NCBI GenBank assembly: GCA_035518715.1
Contig: DATIXJ010000054.1
Coordinates: 18,830-82,829, forward strand
Source of the DNA: DATIXJ01 sp035518715
GTDB taxonomy: Bacteria; Bacteroidota; Ignavibacteria; UBA10030; SZUA-254
Length of the DNA stretch: 64,000 bases
Direction of reading: 5' to 3'
Shown: positions 44,486 to 53,740 of the stretch, in pieces
Layout: every line of letters starts with the position of its first letter
Position numbering within the stretch: the first letter of the stretch is position 1
Translations under genes and position numbers: made by a program
Notes under the pieces: model-generated
The model's input: the letters and a program-made list of their open reading frames with translations, nothing else
Databases searched by the model: none
What the model was told of the DNA's origin: nothing

Positions 44486-45699
44486 AGATCCTGTTCATTC
44501 TTCCCTATTCTCCGGTGCCACCCACGTTTGGAGGAGCCACGCGGGTCTGCTACATGATGAAAAATGCATCCAGGCATCATGAGCTGTCCATACTGACGTG
44601 GGGCGACAGCAACGACGAGCGCGATCTGCGCTCATATTTCGGGGAGAACGTGCACATCCATCTCGTCCCCGAACATTGGCCCCGGAAATTCAGAAGAATG
44701 GGACAGCTTGTTTCTCTCTTCACGCCCCGCAGTTTCTTTTCCATGCTGGTGGAAAGCACTGCGATGAAACAAGAGCTGCATCGTCTTCTTGCGAAGAACT
44801 CGTACGACATCATTCAAACAGAGTTCACGCACACCGCCGCGTACAACCTCCCGTCGGATGCTTACCGGATCATCGACTCGCACAACGTGGAGTATGACAA
44901 TTTTCGGAGGATATACGAAAAGGAGCGTTCCCCACTCCGAAAGCTTCACTACTATTACGAATTCAAGAAGTTCAAGAAGGAAGAGCGTGAAGCGTGCCTC
45001 CGCTACCAGAGTGTTTTCATGACCTCTGAGCGGGACAAGGAAATACTCGACCAGGATGTACCCGAGATTCCAAAGTACGTCGTCCCCAATGGTGTAGATT
45101 CAACATATTTCACCCCTTCGGAGGAATCTCCCGAACCGTATTCCCTGGTCTTTACAGGGGCAATGTCTTATGTACCCAACAACGACGGCGCGCTCCATTT
45201 CCTCGATGCAATTTTCCCGCTGATCCTCAAGAAAGTTCCCCAGGCAAAAATCTATATCGTCGGCGGCACTCCCACAAAAAAATTACTCCATCATGCTTCC
45301 GATAACGTCATCGTGACCGGATTTGTCGATGATGTCCGGCCATACATCCGGCGGTCAAACGTTTACGTCGTACCGTTGCGCATGGGAAGCGGTACGCGGC
45401 TCAAGGTCCTCGAAGCAATGGCAATGAAGATTCCTATCGTGACAACAAGTATCGGATGTGAGGGAATCGACGTCCATAACGGCGAATCAGTGCTGATCGC
45501 GGACGATCCACAGACGTTCGCGGATTCCGTCATCCGTTTGATGAATGATCAATCGTTGCGCAGGAAGCTCACCGAGAACGGGTATGAGACGGTAACCGCA
45601 CAGTACACCTGGTCAGTGATCGGCGAGCAGGTCGAAGCACTGTACAAGGCATTCCGTCCGGATCGCGCACAGGTTAAGCCGGAAGAGGTTCAGGTCTGA
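44482..45699 (+). CDS. Glycosyltransferase family 4 protein
   Basis: The 405-aa protein is a GT-B enzyme opening with KILFILPYSPVPPTFGG. The donor-binding domain shows PNGVDSTYFTP, LVFTGAMSYVPNNDGALHFL and RMGSGTRLKVLEAMAMKIPI, the GT4 E-x7-E region with its conserved GSGTRLKVLE. It adds a sugar to the growing repeat unit at the cytoplasmic membrane face. It is more distant in sequence from the two related GT4 enzymes elsewhere in the locus. It starts within the flippase stop region and is followed one base after its stop by the acyltransferase gene. Confidence 0.92.
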   Translation: MKILFILPYSPVPPTFGGATRVCYMMKNASRHHELSILTWGDSNDERDLRSYFGENVHIHLVPEHWPRKFRRMGQLVSLFTPRSFFSMLVESTAMKQELHRLLAKNSYDIIQTEFTHTAAYNLPSDAYRIIDSHNVEYDNFRRIYEKERSPLRKLHYYYEFKKFKKEEREACLRYQSVFMTSERDKEILDQDVPEIPKYVVPNGVDSTYFTPSEESPEPYSLVFTGAMSYVPNNDGALHFLDAIFPLILKKVPQAKIYIVGGTPTKKLLHHASDNVIVTGFVDDVRPYIRRSNVYVVPLRMGSGTRLKVLEAMAMKIPIVTTSIGCEGIDVHNGESVLIADDPQTFADSVIRLMNDQSLRRKLTENGYETVTAQYTWSVIGEQVEALYKAFRPDRAQVKPEEVQV

Positions 45700-45700
45700 A

Positions 45701-46303
45701 ATGACAGCGATAACACGATACTGGGATCGCGTTCGTGGACGTCTGAAGCGCCATTCGGCTATGGATCATGTCCGCGGACTTTTTCTCGCGAGGAAATTCA
45801 CCGCATCCGGTATCATTGTCGTCAGCGGCGGATTTCCTCATCCGAAAGTCATCAATCGCGGCGGGAAGATCCTTGTTGAGAATTGTCATTTTTACCCCGG
45901 AGTGAGAATAGAGGTGTCTGCCGATGCTCTTGTGAGAATCGGCAACGGTACATACCTGAACCGGAATACAGTTCTTGTCGCCGAACAGCAGATTGAGATC
46001 GGGCGCAACTGCCGGATTTCCTGGGATGTGGTGATCATGGATTCGGATCTCCATCCTCTCCCGGGGGGAAAGATCAGTACTGCTCCGGTTGTCATCGAGG
46101 ATGATGTCTGGATCGGATGCCGGTCGATCATTTTGAAGGGCGTTCGCATTGGAAGAGGTTCGATCATCGCGGCGGGCGCGGTCGTGACAAAAGATGTGCC
46201 TCCGTATACCGTCGTGGGAGGCGTTCCGGCAAAAGTCATTCAGGAACTCAATCACCAACCGGGAGAATACACACATGAATCGGGGAGGAGTGGAATTCGC
46301 TAA
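45701..46303 (+). CDS. Hexapeptide-repeat (LbH) acyltransferase
   Basis: The 200-aa protein is a left-handed beta-helix acetyltransferase of the WcaF/maltose-O-acetyltransferase type. Hexapeptide turns are visible from about residue 70 (VRIGNGTYLN, IEIGRNCRIS, VIEDDVWIGC, VRIGRGSIIAAGAVVTKDV) and it ends with VVGGVPAKVIQEL. Such enzymes acetylate a hydroxyl or amine of sugars, here probably an EPS sugar. Its start is 1 nt after the GT4 stop, so it is the next gene in the same transcript. The catalytic His is probably within ISWDVVIMDSDLHPL. Confidence 0.9.
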   Translation: MTAITRYWDRVRGRLKRHSAMDHVRGLFLARKFTASGIIVVSGGFPHPKVINRGGKILVENCHFYPGVRIEVSADALVRIGNGTYLNRNTVLVAEQQIEIGRNCRISWDVVIMDSDLHPLPGGKISTAPVVIEDDVWIGCRSIILKGVRIGRGSIIAAGAVVTKDVPPYTVVGGVPAKVIQELNHQPGEYTHESGRSGIR

Positions 46304-47171
46304 CATGACGGGCGAAGGGAATCCGCGAGACATCAAAGTGCTCATGTATCACCGAGTCGTTGACTCGGTTGAGGAGCATATGGCGCAGTCAGATCTGTGC
46401 ATTCATACTGATGCCATGAGGCAGCATTTCGTTTTACTGGAACGATGGGGGTTTACGGCGATCACCTTCGAGGATTTCCGGCTCTTCCAGAAAGGCGAGA
46501 TGAACCTGCCGAAGAAGCCGGTGATCATCACCTTTGACGACGGATATGTGGATACGTACGAGCTGGCTTTTCCGCTCCTTCAAGAGTTCGGGATGAAGGC
46601 GGTAGTTTTTGTCCTGGGCGATCGCCAGATCAGATCCAACACGTGGGATAAACTCCCCGCGGTACACGGTGAACATTTGATGACCGACGAACAGGTCATC
46701 GAACTCCATTCGGAAGGATTCGAAATCGGATCCCATACGATGACTCATGCAAAATTACCCCTTCTTTCGCATGATGAAGCATGGGATGAAATCTCCCGCT
46801 CGCGGATGCGCCTGGAAATTCTCCTGAACGCACCTGTTCAGACATTTGCATTTCCGTACGGCTATCTGAACGATCAATTGAAACAGATGCTTCGGGACGC
46901 GGGATACACCATCGGGTGTGGAACACACACCGGCCCTCCTGCGTTCGGCACCGACCTGTTCGAGATCCGGAGAATTCTCATGCCCCCTGACACCGATTAC
47001 GTGGGACTCGCAATGCGTCTCCTCGCACCGTATGAGTACTACGCATGGATGAGATCCCAACTGAAGCATTTCATCCTCGGCAAAGACTTCAACCCCTGTG
47101 ACGATGATGTGCAGCAGTCCAGCATTCTCCGGCGCATTCTCCGGCAAAAGAGAGCAGATGGACAAAAGTGA
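46275..47171 (+). CDS. Polysaccharide deacetylase (NodB/CE4 family)
   Basis: The 298-aa protein has a NodB homology domain. Motif 1 is ITFDDGYVDTY (catalytic base and metal Asp), motif 2 is SHTMTH (metal His residues) and motif 3 is FAFPYG. It removes N- or O-acetyl groups from glycans, so it probably deacetylates the EPS or its precursor. No signal peptide is visible, so it may act on the lipid-linked repeat in the cytoplasm. ATG 46275 has GGGAGAA 7 nt upstream and overlaps the acyltransferase end; ATG 46305, with GGAGGAG upstream, is also possible. Confidence 0.92.
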   Translation: MNRGGVEFANMTGEGNPRDIKVLMYHRVVDSVEEHMAQSDLCIHTDAMRQHFVLLERWGFTAITFEDFRLFQKGEMNLPKKPVIITFDDGYVDTYELAFPLLQEFGMKAVVFVLGDRQIRSNTWDKLPAVHGEHLMTDEQVIELHSEGFEIGSHTMTHAKLPLLSHDEAWDEISRSRMRLEILLNAPVQTFAFPYGYLNDQLKQMLRDAGYTIGCGTHTGPPAFGTDLFEIRRILMPPDTDYVGLAMRLLAPYEYYAWMRSQLKHFILGKDFNPCDDDVQQSSILRRILRQKRADGQK

Positions 47172-48556
47172 AACTTGATCGAATGATATCGCCCGACGTT
47201 CATGTGACGGAATCGGAAAAGCCCCACACAGCTCCCGGCGCCGGTCTTGTGCAGTCGCCGGTGATCGTGACCGATGAGATTGCGTTTTTCGAGCTGCGAG
47301 GCGCATGGAACGCCCTTGTGGAAAAATCCGGACAAACTCCCTACCAAACACATGAATGGGCGTCGTGCTGGTGGCGGATTTTCGGGAAGAAACCGAACCA
47401 GCAACTCTGCTGCCTCGTCATGAACGCCGGGGATCGCATAATCGGGATCGCGCCGTTCTACAGGCAGGAGATTTCTCTCGCGGGGATTCATGGACAAACG
47501 CGGATGGGCTTCATCGGTGAAGGAAGAGCATATCACACTTCATTCGGAATGTTCTTTGATGACGGCCCATCGGACTACCTTGATATTCTCGTCGATCCGG
47601 AATTCGAGCAACCTGTTTGTGACCAGATCGCGGAATACCTTTCTGCACGTATTGAAGGGGGAATCGCTATCCATCTTGTGAGTGTCCCGGAGCAGAGCGT
47701 GGTTCGCAGAATTCTCGTGCGGAAACTGCAAGACCGGGGAGTTAGCGTTCGTGCGGATCAGGCGGATGTCTGTCCGTTTCTCTCGCTTCCGGTCTCGTTG
47801 AACGGCTATATCAGTTCGTTGAATGCAAGCGTGAGGCGTCGAATGACACAGGCGCTACGGGCGGGGACGGACGAGGGGATGTTCGTTCTTTCCGAATCGA
47901 CGACGCCGACGGAATTCCACCATGCGCTCGATTCGATCATCGATCTTCATCAACGTCGGTGGAACAAGATGGGGTTTCCGGGACTCTTCGCGGACGATCG
48001 TTTTACGGCATTCCAGCACGCCATCGTTGATTCTTTCTCTGCGAACGGCTGGCTTTGGTGCAGGAGTGCCTCAACAGAATCCGGCACCATTGCGTCGCGG
48101 CTTGCATTCCGGTTCGGGGACACGCTGTATGATTATCTCTCCGGGTTCGATGACGCCGCACCTGCTGCCAAGCGCCGTCCCGGTCTCGCACTCCTTCTGG
48201 CAATGATCAGCGCCGGGATCGACGGAAAATTCCGGCGGGTTGATTTTTTGCGCGGCGATGAATCCTACAAATTTGAGCTGACCTCGAGTTCGCGTTACAA
48301 CTGGAATTATACGTTTGAACGGGACCGGAGGAATCGCCTTCCGACTCCTCAGGCCGGAATTCTCTGGCTCGGGTTTGCAAAATTTCTCGTTGATCGTGAA
48401 GCACGATTGATCGGCGTCCAGTATCGCCAGAACGGTCTTCTCGGATGTATTCCTGGCTACATCCGCTTTCGAACACCGAGGTTTCGGCGAAAGTTGCGCG
48501 GGCTGTTTCGCAGGAGCGGGGACAATACCACTGCCGTGCAACGGGAACACGAGTAG
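47168..48556 (+). CDS. FemAB-like GNAT (BioF2/CelD type) protein 1
   Basis: The 462-aa protein belongs to the acetyltransferase_6/BioF2 group, tandem GNAT folds related to FemAB aminoacyltransferases. The typical opening is QTPYQTHEWASCWWRIF and later RWNKMGFPGLF and the conserved closing strand FRRVDFLRGDESYKFELTS near residue 370. Members in EPS and cellulose loci are thought to transfer an acyl or aminoacyl group to a glycan. Its GTG start overlaps the deacetylase stop by 4 bp; ATG at 47183 is an alternative. It is one of three paralogues in this locus. Confidence 0.87.
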   Translation: MKLDRMISPDVHVTESEKPHTAPGAGLVQSPVIVTDEIAFFELRGAWNALVEKSGQTPYQTHEWASCWWRIFGKKPNQQLCCLVMNAGDRIIGIAPFYRQEISLAGIHGQTRMGFIGEGRAYHTSFGMFFDDGPSDYLDILVDPEFEQPVCDQIAEYLSARIEGGIAIHLVSVPEQSVVRRILVRKLQDRGVSVRADQADVCPFLSLPVSLNGYISSLNASVRRRMTQALRAGTDEGMFVLSESTTPTEFHHALDSIIDLHQRRWNKMGFPGLFADDRFTAFQHAIVDSFSANGWLWCRSASTESGTIASRLAFRFGDTLYDYLSGFDDAAPAAKRRPGLALLLAMISAGIDGKFRRVDFLRGDESYKFELTSSSRYNWNYTFERDRRNRLPTPQAGILWLGFAKFLVDREARLIGVQYRQNGLLGCIPGYIRFRTPRFRRKLRGLFRRSGDNTTAVQREHE

Positions 48557-48608
48557 ATTTTCTTTTTGCCGCATCATTCAGTCTGAATACCAAAATCGAT
48601 TACACTTC

Positions 48609-49730
48609 ATGAAGGCGCTCACACTACTCACCACCGGTTTGCTGAAGATCGATAAAGAGAAGGAACTCCGTGATGAATGTCCTCGGGCATCGCTCTACGA
48701 GGAGACTCTTCATACCGATATGCTCAGCGAAGAGTCGTTATTGCATGCTCCTCTTCGTCGCAGATGGCTTTACCGTCTTGTTCCGCCGGTATTCGCCGAA
48801 GTGCTTGAGGCATTCTCGCTCCGGAAGAACTATGACGTCGTGATTTCATGGTCAGATCCGCACACTCTCCTGTTTGCCGGTCTGCTCAAGCTCTTCCGCA
48901 AGCGGGTTCCCCTGGTGGCACTCATGTTCTGGATTTCCAAGCCCAAGAAGGCCGCGTTGCTGAAACGAGTGCATTCGCATATTGATACGATCGTTCTGTG
49001 GACTTCAACTCACAAAGAGTTTGCGATAAACGAGCTCGGAATTCCTCCTGAAAAGATTCGATTCATCCCGTACTATGTTGATCAGAAGTTCTGGCGCCCG
49101 ATGCCCCGGCAGACGGACATGATCTGCTCTGTGGGAGTGGAGATGCGGGATTATCCGACGCTCCTGGAGGCAATGAGAGGGCTCGACATTCACTGTCACA
49201 TCGCGGCGGGAAATTTCCGCGGGAAACTCTTCAGGACAGTGTCGGCAATTTACGAGCACGGCCCGCTCCCCGACAATGTAACTGTCGAAAAGCTCGGACC
49301 AAACGAACTCCGGAATCTCTATGCCCGCTCTCGATTCGTCGTCGTCCCTCTGTTGCACTCTGATTCCGACAACGGACTCACCACCATCCTGGAAGCGATG
49401 GCAATGGGAAAAACCGTCATCTGCTCTCAGATTCGTGGACAGCGGGATGTTATCCAGGATGGAAAGACCGGGATCTTCGTGCCGCAGGGTGATTCACGCA
49501 AGTTGCGAGAGGTGATTCTCGATCTCTGGAACAATCCCGGGAAGGCAGAAGCCATGGGGAGAGAAGCCCGGCGATATGTCGAACTGCACACAACATGGGA
49601 ACATTTCATCAACAATATTAAAACTTTTGCGGAGGAGGTCGGAAATTCGCGACACCTTTCCTCTGCATCGGGACAACGCAACAGAACGTTAGCGAGGACA
49701 CATGCAACTGGTACATCAATACCTCTTTGA
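48609..49730 (+). CDS. Glycosyltransferase family 4 protein (paralogue of 32377-33462)
   Basis: The 373-aa GT-B enzyme matches the leftward GT4 gene over nearly its full length, with the same WISKPK, HSHID, VDQKFWRPM, EMRDYPTL and YARSRFVVVPLL segments and a donor-site EAMAMGKTVICSQ. The pair must come from a duplication, one copy now in each arm of the EPS locus. It should transfer a sugar to the EPS repeat unit. The last 29 bases overlap the start of the next gene, and the C-terminus after residue 345 is low-complexity tail, so the true stop could reflect a short run-on. Confidence 0.9.
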   Translation: MKALTLLTTGLLKIDKEKELRDECPRASLYEETLHTDMLSEESLLHAPLRRRWLYRLVPPVFAEVLEAFSLRKNYDVVISWSDPHTLLFAGLLKLFRKRVPLVALMFWISKPKKAALLKRVHSHIDTIVLWTSTHKEFAINELGIPPEKIRFIPYYVDQKFWRPMPRQTDMICSVGVEMRDYPTLLEAMRGLDIHCHIAAGNFRGKLFRTVSAIYEHGPLPDNVTVEKLGPNELRNLYARSRFVVVPLLHSDSDNGLTTILEAMAMGKTVICSQIRGQRDVIQDGKTGIFVPQGDSRKLREVILDLWNNPGKAEAMGREARRYVELHTTWEHFINNIKTFAEEVGNSRHLSSASGQRNRTLARTHATGTSIPL

Positions 49731-51267
49731 TTCTGCTCTCCGGCACCCTTCAAAGAGCGCACTGGTCTGTGACTCTGAGGAGATGTCTTATTCATCTCTC
49801 GCCGAGCGCATACATGCTGTCGGAGACGTCTGCATCGTGGAGGGACTGCGAAAGGGCGACCGCGTCCTGCTGCTCCTCCAGAGGAAATGCGATTTCGTCG
49901 TTGCGGCATACGCGGTTATGAGAGCCGGCGGAATTGCCGTTCCCGTTCCGGAACGCTCATCTCCGGAGACCTTGCAGCAGATTGCGAAGGATTGCTCACC
50001 ATCCATCGTCATCACCAATAAGGCGGATCTTGCACACTATCCGCTCCTGCGCGACAAGGTAAGCTGCTCATTTCTCTTTCTCGAGGACGTTCTCTCTGCA
50101 ACCGCCAGTCAGTCGTCCACAGTTCCGCGGGCAAACGAAGCCCTCGAGCGCATAGCGAAACTCATGGAACTGAAGGAGACGGACAACGCCCTGATTCTCT
50201 ACACCGGAAACTACGACGGCCACTTACGGGGAGCGGTATTCACCCATCAGAGTCTCACACGGACGGCGGTGACAACGAATGCCCTCACGCGGGTGGATGA
50301 GACGACGAACGAATTCATCAGTTCCCCGCTCACGCAATCGATCGGTTTCGGTCGACTGCAGTGTCTTCTTTTCGCCGGAGGAACGATCAACACCCGGAGC
50401 ACTCAATTTGCGCCGGTAGAAGTTGTCCGGCACATTCTGAAATACGGATGCAATGCAATTTCCTTCACGCCACAAAACTTTTCACTGGTCTGCCAGCACG
50501 CTTCGGCACTGATGAAGCAGGTGTCCGGCCAAATCCGGTTCGTTGAACTGGCGACGCCGTCGCTGAGCGCTTCCGGCCGACGGCAAATCACCGAGATGTT
50601 CCCGCATGCGAGGATATGCCTCCAGTACGGGCTCACCGAGATTCCCCGAAGTACGTTCATGGATTTTGGCGATCATCGGCGCAAACAGGGAACCGTCGGA
50701 AAGCCGGCTCCCTATGCAGAGATTTCCATCGTTGACGATCATGGGGCTCCCCTCCACCGGGGTCAGACAGGACAGATTGTCGTCCGCGGAGATCATCGGT
50801 TTGCCGGTTACTGGCGTGCGAACGGAAGCGGCTTCGCACCTCAGGACAGCTCGGAATGGTTTCATACTGGCGATATCGGCGTCCTGGACCGGGAAGGGTT
50901 TCTGAGCGTTCTTGGACGCAAGGAGGAAATCATCAATCTGGCAGGGCTGAAGATCTCGCCGGTCGAAGTCGAAGAAAAGATACACGAGATTTATCCGGGA
51001 GTGGAAATCTGCGTCATCGGCATTCCCGATCCTGCCGGCGTTGTCGGCGAGATCCCGGTGCTCTGTTATGAAGCAAAAGAAAATAAGACAATTATTTCCT
51101 CGGAGCTTTCGTCGGCACTCGCGACGCGGCTGGAAAAAGACAAGATTCCGAGAATCGTCTATCGCGTTGCACACCTGCCGAAAATCAATAATGTTGTCTC
51201 CCGGAAAGAGCTTCGCCTGCAGCTTCTCCAGGGAGCTCCTGCATCACTCCAGCAGGAGATTTCTTAG
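49702..51267 (+). CDS. AMP-binding (adenylate-forming) protein with degenerate motifs
   Basis: The 521-aa protein has the fold of acyl-CoA synthetases and NRPS adenylation domains. Motifs A5 (LQYGLTEI), A7 (WFHTGDIG) and A8 (GRKEEIINLAGLKISPVEVE) are intact. The phosphate-binding loop A3, normally YTSGTTGxPKG, reads YTGNYDGHLRG near residues 167-177. The A10 position, where the adenylation Lys should sit in a GK motif, reads PKINNVVSRKE near 491 and lacks it. It may activate an acyl or amino acid for the FemAB-like transferases, or may have lost adenylation. No acyl carrier protein is encoded nearby. Confidence 0.85.
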   Translation: MQLVHQYLFDSALRHPSKSALVCDSEEMSYSSLAERIHAVGDVCIVEGLRKGDRVLLLLQRKCDFVVAAYAVMRAGGIAVPVPERSSPETLQQIAKDCSPSIVITNKADLAHYPLLRDKVSCSFLFLEDVLSATASQSSTVPRANEALERIAKLMELKETDNALILYTGNYDGHLRGAVFTHQSLTRTAVTTNALTRVDETTNEFISSPLTQSIGFGRLQCLLFAGGTINTRSTQFAPVEVVRHILKYGCNAISFTPQNFSLVCQHASALMKQVSGQIRFVELATPSLSASGRRQITEMFPHARICLQYGLTEIPRSTFMDFGDHRRKQGTVGKPAPYAEISIVDDHGAPLHRGQTGQIVVRGDHRFAGYWRANGSGFAPQDSSEWFHTGDIGVLDREGFLSVLGRKEEIINLAGLKISPVEVEEKIHEIYPGVEICVIGIPDPAGVVGEIPVLCYEAKENKTIISSELSSALATRLEKDKIPRIVYRVAHLPKINNVVSRKELRLQLLQGAPASLQQEIS

Positions 51268-51559
51268 AAGTTTCCATGCAGAACGGAGATGTGTGAGAAA
51301 ATGAACACCCGACAAAAGAAGCGGGAAAATCGATTCCCTTCCGATGCGGTTATGCGGATTCAAGGGCACTTCAGAGGGAGAATTGACGGAGATCATATGT
51401 TCTTCAGATCCATCTCGCTAGCTTATAGTTTGCACCTTTCCGCGCGGTCAGGCAATCGACGCGAATTCGTTCGTTCCGGTTGCCGGAATTCTCTGCTGCC
51501 CCTGAGAGAATTCGATCGCCGGATAAGATGACACTCAACGTGAAACAGCCGAACATCAA

Positions 51560-53740
51560 ATGGAACATACACCGGATTCCGTAATCATCGATCAGAAGTC
51601 GCCGAAGCAGTCACCTGCTTCCATGCAGGAACGCCGCGCCCTCACGGTTCGGACTCTCACGACGGATGCCGAGTTCGATCAGGCGGAAAAGGACTGGAGC
51701 GACCTCGTCGAATCGTCCAATGCCACAATTTACCAGACGTACGAATGGCTGCGAACCTGGTGGAAGTACTTTTCCACCTCGCGCGACACGCTTTCCATTT
51801 TCACCTTTTACCACCGTGAGCTTCTTGTCGGCATAATCCCGCTCTATAGCCGAGCCTCAAGAATCCTTGGCATTCCTTATGCCTGGCAGCTCCAATTTAT
51901 CGGACATGGTCTGTCGGATTATTGCGAGGTGATCGCCCGTCCCGGTTACGAGCATGAGGTCCTTACGAGCTTTGTTTCCCATCTGCGCTCCACGCGCCGG
52001 GCATGGGACATACTCGATCTGGAGGACGTAAACGAATCGGCAGTTTTCTTTGGACTACTTCCCGGAATTCTCCAAGACTCCCGTTTCCGTATGGTGCAGT
52101 ACCAGGGAAATGTCTGCCCGCAAATTTCCCTCCCCGCTTCCGGGCTCGAGTCTGCAAAGAACTTCGATCCTGCCAAGAGCGAGCACTACAAACGCAAACT
52201 GAAGCGGCTGCAGCAGAATTTCAAGGCGGTGATGGAGACGGTGGAGAAGGAGACGGATGACATTGAGCGGAGCATCGACGCGTTCGCGTTTATTCACGGG
52301 CAGCGATGGAAGAATCTCGGATATCCCAGCGCGTTCGACGACGATCATCTCAAGACTTTTCACATCGAGTTTTCGCGTAAATTTGCACACCGCGGCTGGC
52401 TCAAGATTTTCTTCCTGTATGTCAACGACGAGCCGGTCGCCGTGAGCTACACCTTCTATTATAAGCGCCGCGCGTACATGTATCACAGCAATGCTCATGG
52501 TACCGACGAGATTATGAGATGCAGTCCCGGTTTTCTCATCCGGAATGCCGCGCTCGTGGAAGCGATCAACCTCAAGATGGAGATCTTTGATTATCTTCGC
52601 GGCGACGAACCCTACAAGTACAAGGAATGGAAAGCCGTCGACAGCAAGAATTATCTTCTGCGTATCATTTCTCCCTCGGTTTTCTCCCAGCTACGGCTCG
52701 GACTGTTCTTCCTGAATGAGCTTCTGCAAAAGGCTCGCGTCCGTACCCAGCGGGAGCTTTTCGAATACAAGCGTTTTAGAATTATCAAACACCGCTCGCT
52801 CCTCGATAAGACCGGATATCTCACGGTCAAGAGTCTGGGCCTTGGAGCTCTGGGTATCAATTTCATTCTCCGGCATCTTCCTGTTCAGGCACTCCGGAAA
52901 TACCAGCTCAAGCAGCGCTCATTCCACGAGGAGGTTTTCTCAAATGCAGGTGACATGTCAAAGAAGAGACTCCATCCGGGGGAAGTGATCGCCCAATGGT
53001 GGTCGAGTGCCGGCAGGGAGCTTCGCTCCAGCAGAATTGCAGCCCGCGTGCGGTTGCTGAGATACGGTGAAACGCTTCTCGCACACGACGGTGCATCGAT
53101 GGATCACGGCCTCCGCGTTATTGAGTGTGGATCGGAACGAAGACTCATGGTCGGGGAAGACCATCATCCGGTGATCTTTTCTCCCCGGTCAGAAAAAGAA
53201 CTGAAGAGGGAATATTGGGGAGAGCTTCTCCGGACGCCGTTCTCCCTTGCTTCAGCACCCAACATCCTCATTCTTGGCGGAGGCGGAACTCCTCTGGTCC
53301 GTCTGGTCGCGGGAGGAGAGAATCCCGCCCATGTGATTATTCTTGAAAAAAACCCGCGGATCGTGGAGTATGCAAAAGAATTCTTCAATCCGCACCAGAG
53401 CACAATATTTATTGTCGGAGATATGAAATCGTCGCTCCGGAAACTCCAGGGAGACGGATCGAAGTTCGATCTCATTATTGATACCGCAGGCGCCGAGACC
53501 ACGAGCTTTTCAAAGGATCATGAAGTGACGGTTTGCCGTCAATACCTCCCGCTTCTCACTCCAGTGGGAATGATTGCGATGCGAAGGGTGCATGATCACC
53601 GTTCGGAAGAAGACAAGCTTTCCCTCGTGATGGAATCCCTCCGGCAATTGAAACTCGAAGTTGTCAAGAAAGAGGTCCGGGAACGCTGGGACGATGACAT
53701 TCTCTACATACGTCCGGCAAGCGGAAACGGAGGAACGTGA
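51560..53740 (+). CDS. FemAB-like GNAT fused to spermidine-synthase-like methyltransferase domain
   Basis: The 726-aa protein has two unrelated parts in one frame. Residues about 25-375 are a FemAB/BioF2 tandem-GNAT domain, with IYQTYEWLRTWWKYF and EIFDYLRGDEPYKYKEW. After a helical linker, residues about 490-720 form a Rossmann domain of the spermidine-synthase/methyltransferase type: motif I is ILILGGGGTPLVRLV near 570, then IILEKNPRIVEYAKEFF, a GDM motif and FDLIIDTAG. The second part could bind SAM or decarboxylated SAM. Its stop codon overlaps the next start. I know of no standard enzyme with this order, and a decoration role in EPS is inference. Confidence 0.82.
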   Translation: MEHTPDSVIIDQKSPKQSPASMQERRALTVRTLTTDAEFDQAEKDWSDLVESSNATIYQTYEWLRTWWKYFSTSRDTLSIFTFYHRELLVGIIPLYSRASRILGIPYAWQLQFIGHGLSDYCEVIARPGYEHEVLTSFVSHLRSTRRAWDILDLEDVNESAVFFGLLPGILQDSRFRMVQYQGNVCPQISLPASGLESAKNFDPAKSEHYKRKLKRLQQNFKAVMETVEKETDDIERSIDAFAFIHGQRWKNLGYPSAFDDDHLKTFHIEFSRKFAHRGWLKIFFLYVNDEPVAVSYTFYYKRRAYMYHSNAHGTDEIMRCSPGFLIRNAALVEAINLKMEIFDYLRGDEPYKYKEWKAVDSKNYLLRIISPSVFSQLRLGLFFLNELLQKARVRTQRELFEYKRFRIIKHRSLLDKTGYLTVKSLGLGALGINFILRHLPVQALRKYQLKQRSFHEEVFSNAGDMSKKRLHPGEVIAQWWSSAGRELRSSRIAARVRLLRYGETLLAHDGASMDHGLRVIECGSERRLMVGEDHHPVIFSPRSEKELKREYWGELLRTPFSLASAPNILILGGGGTPLVRLVAGGENPAHVIILEKNPRIVEYAKEFFNPHQSTIFIVGDMKSSLRKLQGDGSKFDLIIDTAGAETTSFSKDHEVTVCRQYLPLLTPVGMIAMRRVHDHRSEEDKLSLVMESLRQLKLEVVKKEVRERWDDDILYIRPASGNGGT

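Noticed and set aside
51289..51531. 80-codon plus-strand frame between the AMP-binding and fusion genes
   Set aside because: Basic, low-complexity product with no helices or motif; treated as noncoding.
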